Assembly: GCA_031267055.1 (NCBI GenBank)
Contig: JAIRZV010000147.1
Location: forward strand, 1 to 19,865
DNA length: 19,865 nt
Source: Candidatus Margulisiibacteriota bacterium
Lineage (GTDB): Bacteria > Margulisbacteria > Termititenacia > Termititenacales > Termititenacaceae
Direction: 5' to 3'
Shown: positions 6,609 through 12,814 of the stretch, piece by piece
How the letters are laid out: every line of letters begins with the position of its first letter
Position numbering within the stretch: position 1 is the stretch's first letter
Notes under the pieces: generated by a model
What the model was told of the DNA's origin: nothing
Database searches by the model: none
The model's input: the letters and a program-made list of their open reading frames with translations, nothing else
Position numbers and translations under genes: made by a program

Positions 6609-6710
6609 TGGTCTGAATATCTTTGCTTCCGCGCGTGGTGGTCTCTCACTTAACGTCGCTACGCTTGTTAAGTTCGAGCCAGACGCGCTCCAGCAAAATA
6701 TTCAGACCAT
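6608..6710 (+). repeat. Hairpin element family A, copy A2
   Basis: ATGGTCTGAATAT (6608-6620) and ATATTCAGACCAT (6698-6710) form a perfect 13-bp outer stem around a family A core with CTCACTTAACGTCG and TTGTTAAGTTCGAGCC. Compared with the other copies, about seven bases are missing at the tip, so the apical stem is lost. GCGCGT pairs with ACGCGC at mid-stem. The element starts at the last base of the methyltransferase stop and ends 20 bp before nth, so it may also act as a terminator or processing site. Confidence 0.85.
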
Positions 6711-6730
6711 ATAAAAATTAAGGGATTGAA

Positions 6731-7381
6731 ATGAAAACAGGCAAGCAGGCGGTTAAGGAATTAGAATTGCTCGAAAAAGAGTATCCCAAATGGCAGGCGG
6801 CTGTTCTGGACTTGTTGGCGGTAGAAACAGAAAACCCGTTCAAGATTTTGATCAGTACTGTGCTTTCTCTGCGCACCAAAGACCAGACTACGGCGCAAGC
6901 CAGTAAGCGTTTATATGCTGTAGCCGACACTCCGCAAAAGATCCTGAAATTGAGCGTGAAACAGCTGGAAAAACTGATTTATCCGGTCGGTTTTTATCAC
7001 ACTAAGGCTAAACAAATATTACAAATTTGTAATATTTTGCTGGCAGAGCATCACGGCAAAGTGCCGGCTGATTTTGACACTTTGTTGTCTTTTCCGGGCG
7101 TGGGACGCAAGACTGCCAATCTGGTGCTGGCGCTGGGGTTCAATATACCGGCAATTTGCGTGGATACACATGTGCACCGCATCAGCAATCGCCTGGGCTG
7201 GGCGCAGACCAAAACGCCGGAAGAGACGGAATTTGCCCTGCGGAAAATTTTTCCTGAAAACAAATGGTCGGCGATCAATAAAATTATTGTGGCTTTTGGC
7301 CAGACTATTTGCCGCCCCATCGGACCCAAATGCCTGAACTGTGTTTTGACGGATTGCATGGCGCGCGCCAATCATGTATAA
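6731..7381 (+). CDS. nth: Endonuclease III
   Basis: This is a 216-residue base-excision-repair glycosylase/AP lyase for oxidised pyrimidines. The helix-hairpin-helix FPGVGRKTANLVL (121-133) contains the catalytic Lys127, and VDTHVHRISNRLG (144-156) holds the catalytic Asp145. The C-terminal [4Fe-4S] ligands are Cys194, Cys201, Cys204 and Cys209. Their spacing is C-x6-C-x2-C-x4-C, one residue shorter in the last gap than the usual C-x6-C-x2-C-x5-C, but the cluster is probably still formed. AAGGG about seven bases before the ATG is the ribosome-binding site. The length is normal for the family (E. coli 211). It stands alone between hairpin element A2 and the small lipoprotein gene. Confidence 0.95.
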   Translation: MKTGKQAVKELELLEKEYPKWQAAVLDLLAVETENPFKILISTVLSLRTKDQTTAQASKRLYAVADTPQKILKLSVKQLEKLIYPVGFYHTKAKQILQICNILLAEHHGKVPADFDTLLSFPGVGRKTANLVLALGFNIPAICVDTHVHRISNRLGWAQTKTPEETEFALRKIFPENKWSAINKIIVAFGQTICRPIGPKCLNCVLTDCMARANHV

Positions 7382-7429
7382 TCGTACATAATTGAACTAA
7401 ACAATTTTAATAAGAAAGGAAGTGATTAA

Positions 7430-7582
7430 ATGAAAAAATTACTGGCGATTGCGACTTTGTCTTTGACCGTGGCAGTAATGCTGGCCGGTTGCGGCGGTAC
7501 CGCCGATCAGGTTTCCACATCGGCCAAAAGCGGCAACAAATATAGCGGCAGTTACAATTCAAATCCTGCCGATTACAAATAA
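7430..7582 (+). CDS. Small lipoprotein (50 aa)
   Basis: This short gene has a clear ribosome-binding site (AAAGGA, 9 nt before the ATG). The product begins MKKLLAIATL and has the lipobox LAGC at 18-21, so it should be exported, lipidated on Cys21 and anchored in a membrane. The mature part is only 30 residues, Ser/Asn/Gly/Lys-rich and tyrosine-containing (NKYSGSYNSNPADYK at the end), with no further cysteine. It resembles the small entericidin- or Lpp-like lipoproteins in size and composition, but I see no diagnostic match. It is 48 bp downstream of nth and could be co-transcribed with it. Confidence 0.75.
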   Translation: MKKLLAIATLSLTVAVMLAGCGGTADQVSTSAKSGNKYSGSYNSNPADYK

Positions 7583-7642
7583 TTGTTTTGCTGAAGCGAA
7601 TAATTTTGACGAAAAAATTCGTTAAGGTATTTGTTTCATTTT

Positions 7643-7727
7643 TTAGCGGCAAATATTTTGCCCGAAGCGGACGTAACCTTCAGTGCTATGCCGTGTCCGC
7701 GCGGGTAAAGATATTTGCCGCGCCTAA
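7643..7727 (-). repeat. Hairpin element family B, copy B2
   Basis: This is an inverted copy of the element at 4653-4740. GCGGCAAATAT pairs with ATATTTGCCGC, TTTTGCCCG with CGGGTAAA, and GGAC with GTCC. The roughly 70-bp inner sequence is nearly identical to B1, with one G-to-A type change in a stem (GGGTAAA against GGGCAAA in that orientation). It ends 26 bp before the recG extended -10 site. Confidence 0.85.
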
Positions 7728-7752
7728 TCACTATCCCAATCTTATGCTTGCT

Positions 7753-7761
7753 TGTTACAAT
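7753..7761 (+). promoter_or_regulatory. Extended -10 promoter of recG
   Basis: TGTTACAAT is an extended -10 (TGn followed by TACAAT at 7756-7761). No good -35 is visible 17-18 bp upstream. Transcription starting six to eight bases downstream would begin at or next to the ATG at 7769, and there is no Shine-Dalgarno, so a leaderless transcript is likely. Confidence 0.5.
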
Positions 7762-7768
7762 TACAGCG

Positions 7769-9835
7769 ATGACCGATCTCAAAACCGATATTCAGTATTT
7801 AAAAGGCGTTGGCCCTGTATTGGCCAAAAAATTCCAGAAACTTGGCCTGGCCAAAATAGGCGACTTGCTTTATTATTTTCCGCGCAGTTATGTTGACCGC
7901 AGCAAAATCCAGCGTTCCGGTGAACTGGCCGCTTACGCCGGACAGCCTATTCTTTTGCGCGGCAGGATCGCGCGGATAAATATCAATCAGCCGCGGCCGC
8001 GTTTTTATGTGCTGCAGGTGGAGATTCAAGACAACGACGGAATTTTTTGCGCCGTTTGGTTCAATCAAAAATTTCTAGCCAAAACTTTGACCGAGGGCGC
8101 GGAAATTTTGGTGTCCGGCAAAGTTGTTTACAATAACTACAGCCAGCGCTGGCAGGTCGAGACTGACGATTACGAAATTATCACGCCGGCTTATCGCGCT
8201 GGCGTCACGCCTTTTTATGCGTTGACTGAGGGTTTGACCCAAAAAAAACTCCGACAAACTGTCCGTTTGGCGCTGGAATATTTGCCGTTTTTGGCCGATC
8301 CACTGCCGCCGGCTCTGAAAGCGAAATACGCGCTGACCGATTTGCCGGCGGCTGTACGCGAACTGCATTTTCCGGTGAAACGCGATGCCTGGCGGCAAGC
8401 GCATAAACGTCTGGTCTTTGATGAATTTTTTTACGTGGAGTTAGGCGCGGCCTTGCGTTATGCCCGCGGCAAAACAGAATTAAACGGCATTCGTTTTCAA
8501 ACGTCCGGCGTACTGCTGGAAACTTATTACCAGAGTTTGCCGTATCAGTTTACCGCCGCGCAAAAACGCGTCATTGCCGAAGTGCTGGACGACATGGCCG
8601 CGCCTAAACCCATGAATCGTCTGGTGCAGGGTGATGTTGGCTCCGGTAAAACCGACGTGGCGATCGCCGCTTTGCTCTGCGCCGTGCAGTCCGGCTATCA
8701 AGCCGCGCTCATGGTGCCGACGGAAGTGCTGGCCGAACAGCATTTGGCCAAGATCGCCGCGCGTCTGGCCGCGCTCGGCGTCAAAGTCGGCGCTTTGCTC
8801 GGCAAACACACGCCGTCCGAAAAAAAGGAAATTTATCATCAACTGGCTTCCGGCGAATGTCAGATCGTTATCGGCACGCAGGCGGTCATTCAGGAAAAAG
8901 TTGTTTTTCAAAAACTTGGCTTTGTTATTATCGACGAACAGCACCGTTTTGGCGTGGTGCAGCGGCAATTGTTGAAAACCAAAAGCGCGGAAAATGTTGA
9001 TTTGCTGGTCATGACCGCCACGCCGATACCGCGCAGTCTGGCTTTGACGATTTACGGAGATTTGGACCGGTCTATCATCGACGAAATGCCACCGGGGCGC
9101 ACGCCGGTCAAAACTTATCACGTGGCGCCGCGCGGCCGCCAACGCGTGTTGGAATTTTTGCGCCAGCGTCTGCGGCAGGGCGAGCAGGCCTACATTGTTT
9201 ATCCGCTGGTCGAAGAGTCGGAAAAAATTGACCTTCAGGCCGCGGTCGAGTCCTGCGCGCAATTGACCAAAATTTTTCCAGAATATCAAATCGGGCTTCT
9301 GCATGGCCGTCTGAAAAGCGCGGAAAAAGCGGAGATCATGCGCCGTTTTCACGCTAAAGAATTGCAGGTTTTGGTCTCAACAACGGTGATCGAAGTCGGC
9401 GTTGATGTGCCCAATGCGACGGTTATGATCATCGAGAACGCCGAGCGTTTTGGCCTGGCGCAGCTGCATCAGCTCCGCGGTCGGGTGGGGCGCGGTCGGC
9501 AGGAAGCGTTTTGTTTTTTGCTCGCCGCGCTCAAGTCCACGGACAGCAAGAAAAGAATTAACGCCATGGTCGAAACGACGGACGGCTTCAAGCTTGCGGA
9601 AATCGATTTGCAGATCCGTGGTCCGGGCGATTTTGCCGGTGTGGCGCAGTCCGGTTTTCCCGATCTGCTCCTGGCCGATCTGGTCAAAGACGAAGCACTG
9701 CTACAGATCGCGCGCGCCGCGGCTTTCGCGCTGATCGAGCAAGACACGCGGCTATCCCACCCAGAACATGCTTTGCTCCGTGCCGAGCTGCGCCGGCGCA
9801 GCCGCGGCTTGATCGACTATATTTTGCTGAATTGA
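7769..9835 (+). CDS. recG: ATP-dependent DNA helicase RecG
   Basis: The 688-residue superfamily 2 helicase reverses stalled replication forks and branch-migrates Holliday junctions. The N-terminus MTDLKTDIQYLKGVGPVLAK is the expected beginning. The upstream in-frame ATG at 7715 falls inside a hairpin element and adds a non-conserved tail. The OB-fold wedge domain is at about 55-145. Helicase motifs are GDVGSGKT (288-295, Walker A), DEQH (389-392, the RecG form of the DEAD box), TATP (416-419), HGRL (512-515) and QLRGRVGRG (568-576). The C-terminal RecG region (RGPGDFAGVAQSGFP) is complete. The length matches E. coli RecG (693). Confidence 0.96.
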   Translation: MTDLKTDIQYLKGVGPVLAKKFQKLGLAKIGDLLYYFPRSYVDRSKIQRSGELAAYAGQPILLRGRIARININQPRPRFYVLQVEIQDNDGIFCAVWFNQKFLAKTLTEGAEILVSGKVVYNNYSQRWQVETDDYEIITPAYRAGVTPFYALTEGLTQKKLRQTVRLALEYLPFLADPLPPALKAKYALTDLPAAVRELHFPVKRDAWRQAHKRLVFDEFFYVELGAALRYARGKTELNGIRFQTSGVLLETYYQSLPYQFTAAQKRVIAEVLDDMAAPKPMNRLVQGDVGSGKTDVAIAALLCAVQSGYQAALMVPTEVLAEQHLAKIAARLAALGVKVGALLGKHTPSEKKEIYHQLASGECQIVIGTQAVIQEKVVFQKLGFVIIDEQHRFGVVQRQLLKTKSAENVDLLVMTATPIPRSLALTIYGDLDRSIIDEMPPGRTPVKTYHVAPRGRQRVLEFLRQRLRQGEQAYIVYPLVEESEKIDLQAAVESCAQLTKIFPEYQIGLLHGRLKSAEKAEIMRRFHAKELQVLVSTTVIEVGVDVPNATVMIIENAERFGLAQLHQLRGRVGRGRQEAFCFLLAALKSTDSKKRINAMVETTDGFKLAEIDLQIRGPGDFAGVAQSGFPDLLLADLVKDEALLQIARAAAFALIEQDTRLSHPEHALLRAELRRRSRGLIDYILLN

Positions 9836-9860
9836 CAATGTGAGCTAATAGCTATACAAT
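9832..9860 (+). promoter_or_regulatory. Promoter of the toxin-antitoxin operon
   Basis: A perfect -35 TTGACA (9832-9837) and TACAAT (9855-9860) are separated by 17 bp. The -35 overlaps the end of recG (TGA at 9833-9835). A short dyad AGCT-AAT-AGCT lies in the spacer, a plausible operator for the antitoxin, which in this family represses its own promoter. Confidence 0.75.
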
Positions 9861-9885
9861 GTATTAATAAAAGGAGTTATTGTAT
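9854..9885 (+). promoter_or_regulatory. Inverted repeat spanning -10 and antitoxin start
   Basis: ATACAAT (9854-9860) is complementary to ATTGTAT (9879-9885), with an 18-nt interval that contains the AAAGGAG ribosome-binding site. The left arm overlaps the -10 and the right arm covers the antitoxin ATG. It may be an operator half-site pair, since a start near 9867 would leave the left arm untranscribed. This is inferred from position only. Confidence 0.4.
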
Positions 9886-10138
9886 GGCTACTGCAAGCAT
9901 TACTATACGTATGGATGCCGGACTGAAAAAACGAATAGAAAAACTTTTTACCGAAATAGGCATGAATACGACCACAGCTTTTACGGTTTTTGCCAAAGCC
10001 GCAGTGCGCCAGTGGAAGATACCATTTGAGATTGCAGGCGATCCATTTTACAGCGAAGCCAATCAGACGCGTTTGAGCGCTTCCATCGCGGCTTTGAACG
10101 CTGGAAAAGGCACGCCGCACGAGTTGTTTAATGAATAA
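9884..10138 (+). CDS. RelB/DinJ-family antitoxin
   Basis: The 84-residue ribbon-helix-helix protein has the beta-strand ASITIRMD (4-11), helix LKKRIEKLFTEIG and the family signature MNTTTAFTVFAKAAVRQ (27-43), followed by KIPFEI. The C-terminal toxin-binding part reads FYSEANQTRLSASIAALNAGKG (55-76), the RelB/DinJ ending. It should dimerise, bind the operator upstream and neutralise the toxin encoded next. The ribosome-binding site AAAGGAG is strong. The gene ends with the ATGAATAA overlap into the toxin, giving coupled translation. Confidence 0.92.
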   Translation: MATASITIRMDAGLKKRIEKLFTEIGMNTTTAFTVFAKAAVRQWKIPFEIAGDPFYSEANQTRLSASIAALNAGKGTPHELFNE

Positions 10139-10394
10139 GATCTGGTCTGACAAAGCATGGGACGATTATTTATATTGGCAAATGCAGGACAAAAAAACTC
10201 TGCGCTGCATCAATCAATTGATCAAGGATATTGAGCGCGGTCATTTTGAGGGTCTAGGCAAACCTGAGCCGCTGAAGCATGATTATGCCGGCTGGTGGAG
10301 CCGTAGAATTGATGAATACAACCGGTTAATTTACCGGATTAAAAACAATCAAATAGAGCTTGCACAATGCGGCGCGCATTATAGAGACAAATAA
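10131..10394 (+). CDS. YoeB/Txe-family toxin (ribosome-dependent mRNA interferase)
   Basis: The 87-residue protein has the RelE/YoeB fold and cuts mRNA in the ribosomal A site in characterised homologues. It begins IWSDKAWDDYLYWQ, the YoeB signature, then FEGLGKPEPLK (39-49) and WSRRIDEYNRLIYRI (56-70). The catalytic residues known from E. coli YoeB are all here at the same numbers: Glu46, Arg65, His83 and Tyr84. It should therefore be active, and the system looks intact. It overlaps its antitoxin by 8 nt. The pairing is mixed: YoeB toxins usually go with YefM (Phd fold) antitoxins, while this one has a DinJ/RelB partner. Confidence 0.92.
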   Translation: MNKIWSDKAWDDYLYWQMQDKKTLRCINQLIKDIERGHFEGLGKPEPLKHDYAGWWSRRIDEYNRLIYRIKNNQIELAQCGAHYRDK

Positions 10395-10634
10395 CTATTT
10401 TTTATTTTGGGCGAGTAGTTTATTTAAAAACTGTAAGCACGACAGCTGAGCGTCAGAATTCATTTTGCGGAAGACTTTTAACAATCTTTGTTCTACGCTG
10501 TTTGTTTTAAGCGGTTTTTCCAGAGGCAATTTATAATTGAGAAATAAATAATCAATAGACACGCCATAAAAATCGGTTAATTTTAAGAAAGTTAAGTAAA
10601 TCCGCCGGTCTGCCTGTTTGACAATTACGGTCAT
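10395..10634 (-). pseudogene. C-terminal remnant of an XRE-type regulator
   Basis: The minus strand encodes a 79-residue stretch containing RRIYLTFLKLTDFYGVSIDY followed by LFLNYK and a helical tail ending LSCLQFLNKLL. This is the part of an XRE repressor just after its DNA-binding helices and its C-terminal region. The helix-turn-helix itself is missing: the frame continues upstream only as the shadow of rsmD. No Shine-Dalgarno precedes the possible ATG at 10634. I read it as a truncated gene whose 5' part was lost when the islet joined rsmD, rather than an active regulator. It ends directly at the toxin stop on the other strand. Confidence 0.6.
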
Positions 10635-10646
10635 GCGCTGTACAAA
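10618..10646 (+). promoter_or_regulatory. Strong rsmD promoter, probably leaderless
   Basis: TTGACA at 10618-10623 and TACAAA at 10641-10646, 17 bp apart, make one of the best promoters in the window. Start sites six to eight bases on fall at 10652-10654, and the rsmD ATG is at 10656. No Shine-Dalgarno fits in the gap. The -35 lies within the regulator remnant. Confidence 0.65.
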
Positions 10647-10655
10647 TCTGCCATA

Positions 10656-11186
10656 ATGCGCGTCATCGCCGGACAATACAGACATCGCCTTTTGGATTTT
10701 CCGAAAAACTCTGCCGATGTGCGCCCGACCAAAGATATGGTCAAAGAAGCGTTGTTTTCGATCATTGGCGGGCGCGTTGCTGGCGCGCAGTTTTTGGACC
10801 TTTACGCCGGCGTTGGCTCGATCGGTTTGGAGGCGGTCAGCCGTGGCGCGCGCGAAGCGGTTTTCGTAGACCAAGACACGCAGTTTATCCAGCGCAATAT
10901 TCAAAAACTCGGCTGTTTGAACGTGCGTGTTTACCGCAACGACGTGCCGCGCGCGCTCAAAATTTTGGCGGCTAGAAAAGAAAATTTTGAGATTATTTTT
11001 CTGGATCCGCCGTATCAGCAGGGACTGCTTGCGGTTTCTGCCTGCTTTGCTATACTAAAACCCGCCGGTTTGTTGATCGCCGAAACCGCGGCGGATCGGG
11101 CGCCGGAATTGCCGCCGGACGTACACATCGCGGACGAGCGGCGCTACGGTTCGGCTAAAATATTATTTTTGGAGAAAAACTTTTGA
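10656..11186 (+). CDS. rsmD: 16S rRNA (guanine966-N2)-methyltransferase RsmD
   Basis: This is a 176-residue class I S-adenosylmethionine methyltransferase. The N-terminus MRVIAGQYRHR and RPTKDMVKEALFSII (23-37) are RsmD signatures. FLDLYAGVGSIGLEAVSRGA (46-65) is the SAM-binding motif I, VFVDQD (69-74) follows, and LDPPY (116-120) is the catalytic (N/D)PPY motif. It methylates G966 (E. coli numbering) in 16S rRNA during 30S assembly. Its stop overlaps the start of coaD, the common rsmD-coaD pairing. It appears to be translated from a leaderless mRNA, since the promoter ends ten bases before the ATG. Confidence 0.94.
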   Translation: MRVIAGQYRHRLLDFPKNSADVRPTKDMVKEALFSIIGGRVAGAQFLDLYAGVGSIGLEAVSRGAREAVFVDQDTQFIQRNIQKLGCLNVRVYRNDVPRALKILAARKENFEIIFLDPPYQQGLLAVSACFAILKPAGLLIAETAADRAPELPPDVHIADERRYGSAKILFLEKNF

Positions 11187-11659
11187 GAAAGGCGATTTAT
11201 CCGGGGTCTTTTGACCCGATCACCAACGGCCATCTCGACATTATCGGGCGCGCCGCCAAGATTTTTGATGAGATAATTGTCGCGGTGTTACACAATGACG
11301 ACAAACAGCATTTATTCCCGATCGACGAGCGTCTGCGCATACTGCAAGAAACTTTGGCGCATATTCCCAATATTTCGCTCTGCACTTTCAGTGGTTTGCT
11401 GGTCGATTTTGCCACGGAGTGCGGCACCGATCTGGTCATTCGCGGTCTGCGTATGGTGTCCGATTTTGACTATGAATTTCAAATGACGCTGACCAATCGC
11501 CAGCTCAAAAGCGATCTGGAAACGGTTTTTCTGATGACCGACGCGGCTTATTCGTTTTTGTCGTCGAGCGTGGTGCGGCAAATCGCCGGCTATCATGGCA
11601 AGATCGAGCATTTGGTGCCGCCGGCTTCGGCGTTGGCTTTGCGCCAAAAATTTGCTTGA
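11183..11659 (+). CDS. coaD: Phosphopantetheine adenylyltransferase
   Basis: The 158-residue enzyme joins 4'-phosphopantetheine and ATP to dephospho-CoA, the penultimate step of coenzyme A synthesis. AIYPGSFDPITNGHLDIIGRA (4-24) contains the nucleotidyltransferase (T/H)xGH motif at 14-17. VIRGLRMVSDFDYEFQM is the substrate-binding stretch, and FLSSSVVRQIA corresponds to the ISSTxVR motif. The start is a TTG at 11183 overlapping the rsmD stop by 4 nt (TTGA), with GGAG eight bases upstream. The length is standard (about 160). Confidence 0.96.
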   Translation: MRKAIYPGSFDPITNGHLDIIGRAAKIFDEIIVAVLHNDDKQHLFPIDERLRILQETLAHIPNISLCTFSGLLVDFATECGTDLVIRGLRMVSDFDYEFQMTLTNRQLKSDLETVFLMTDAAYSFLSSSVVRQIAGYHGKIEHLVPPASALALRQKFA

Positions 11660-11681
11660 ACCGCCTATTTGGTGTTATAAT
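11652..11681 (+). promoter_or_regulatory. Extended -10 promoter before the coiled-coil gene
   Basis: TGTTATAAT (11673-11681) is a perfect extended -10. TTGCTT at 11652-11657 is a weak -35 eighteen bases away and overlaps the coaD stop region. It would give a leader of about 10 nt that still includes GAGGG before the ATG at 11700. Confidence 0.6.
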
Positions 11682-11699
11682 TGATTACGAGGGTATTTC

Positions 11700-12101
11700 A
11701 TGGAAACGTTGGGCTTGATCGAGGAAATTGTCGCGTACATTTCCAGCGCGCCCAAAGCGCATTTTTCTAAAAATAAAATTGTCGTAGATGAGCGGCGTTT
11801 GCTGGATTTTCTGGAAAAACTCAAACTGCTGGCGCAGACGGAAGGCCAGGCCGCGCGGCGGGCGGTAAATGTGCCGCAGTTGAGACCGTTGCGCAAAGAA
11901 CAATACGACCCCAAGGCTTTTGGCGCGGAAGGAGAGCCGCTGATCCGGCAAGCCAAACAAAAGGCCGACGCGCTGACCCGTGAGGCTGATGACTATGCTG
12001 ATCAGGTTTTGGCGCATCTACAGGTCGTGATCGCCAAATGGGAACGCACTTTGTACAATGGCCGGGAAGCGCTCAAAAAACGACGGGAGGACAGCAAATA
12101 A
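11700..12101 (+). CDS. Coiled-coil protein of the coaD neighbourhood (ATP-synthase B/E-subunit-like)
   Basis: This is a 133-residue, soluble, helical protein. The N-terminal part (METLGLIEEIVAYISSAPKA, then KIVVDERRLLDFLEKLKLLA) resembles uncharacterised proteins often encoded directly after coaD in Firmicutes and related groups, which keep a KVLIDREELLDI-like motif. The second half (about 75-130) is charged and heptad-like (IRQAKQKADALTREADDY), the kind of coiled coil that makes these proteins score as V-type ATPase subunit H/E or ATP synthase B-like. No catalytic motif is seen. TAATG overlap with rph (one base shared) shows it is the first gene of a two-gene unit. Its function is unknown; scaffolding is a guess. 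Confidence 0.75.
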   Translation: METLGLIEEIVAYISSAPKAHFSKNKIVVDERRLLDFLEKLKLLAQTEGQAARRAVNVPQLRPLRKEQYDPKAFGAEGEPLIRQAKQKADALTREADDYADQVLAHLQVVIAKWERTLYNGREALKKRREDSK

Positions 12102-12808
12102 TGCGTCCTGATAAACGTCAAAATGATGAATTACGTAAGGCGGAAATTACGCCTAATTTCACGAAAAACGCCGCCGGTTCGGCGCTTGTTGTTATGGGTG
12201 AGACGAAAGTTATTTGCACGGCTTCGGTCGAGGAAAAGGTGCCGTCTTTTCTGCGCGGACAGGGTCAGGGCTGGCTGACAGCCGAGTACGGCATGTTACC
12301 CGGCGCGGCCAATGAGCGCGTAGCTCGCGACAGATACAAAGTTGGCGGCCGGACTATGGAAATCCAGCGTTTGATCGGCCGGGCTTTGCGCGCGGCGATA
12401 GATCTCCAAAAGCTTGGCGAGCGGACGATCACTCTGGACTGCGATGTGATACAGGCGGATGGCGGCACGCGTACCGCTTCGATCACCGGCGCTTTTGTGG
12501 CTTTGCGTCTGGCGGTCAATAAGTTGCTGGCCGAAGGCAAAGTCCTGACCGACCCGATCATCGACAGCGTGGCGGCAATCTCGGCCGGCATAGTGGACGG
12601 CGAAGCGCGGCTGGATTTGATGTATCTCGAGGACAGCGCCGCAGAAGTCGATCTAAATGTTGTGCTGACCGGCTCCGGAAAATTGGTGGAAGTGCAGGGC
12701 ACCGGCGAGCACGGCACATTTTCACGCGAACAATTAAATCAACTGCTCGATCTCGGCGCCAAAGGCGTGACAGAGTTGGTCAAATTACAGAAAAAAGCGC
12801 TGGCTTAA
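12101..12808 (+). CDS. rph: Ribonuclease PH
   Basis: The 235-residue protein is a phosphorolytic 3'-5' exoribonuclease that trims tRNA 3' ends and forms a hexameric ring. The N-terminus MRPDKRQNDELRKAEITPNF is canonical, so the start is the ATG at 12101 (with GGGAGG at 12085-12090) and not an upstream in-frame ATG. QRLIGRALRAAIDL (89-102) is the RNA-binding arginine patch. CDVIQADGGTRTASITGAF (114-132) includes the phosphate-site Arg124, and VQGTGEHGTFSREQLNQLL is the C-terminal signature. No key residue is missing. It overlaps the preceding gene by a single base. Confidence 0.96.
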   Translation: MRPDKRQNDELRKAEITPNFTKNAAGSALVVMGETKVICTASVEEKVPSFLRGQGQGWLTAEYGMLPGAANERVARDRYKVGGRTMEIQRLIGRALRAAIDLQKLGERTITLDCDVIQADGGTRTASITGAFVALRLAVNKLLAEGKVLTDPIIDSVAAISAGIVDGEARLDLMYLEDSAAEVDLNVVLTGSGKLVEVQGTGEHGTFSREQLNQLLDLGAKGVTELVKLQKKALA

Positions 12809-12814
12809 ATTCAA

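Noticed and set aside
7715..7768. Upstream ATG for recG adding 18 residues
   Set aside because: The extension lies in hairpin element B2 and its flank, is hydrophobic and is not a RecG N-terminus. The ATG at 7769 gives the conserved start.
10635..10904. Extension of the minus-strand regulator frame to a 169-residue protein
   Set aside because: This part is the antisense shadow of rsmD, with no resemblance to a helix-turn-helix and no ribosome-binding site.
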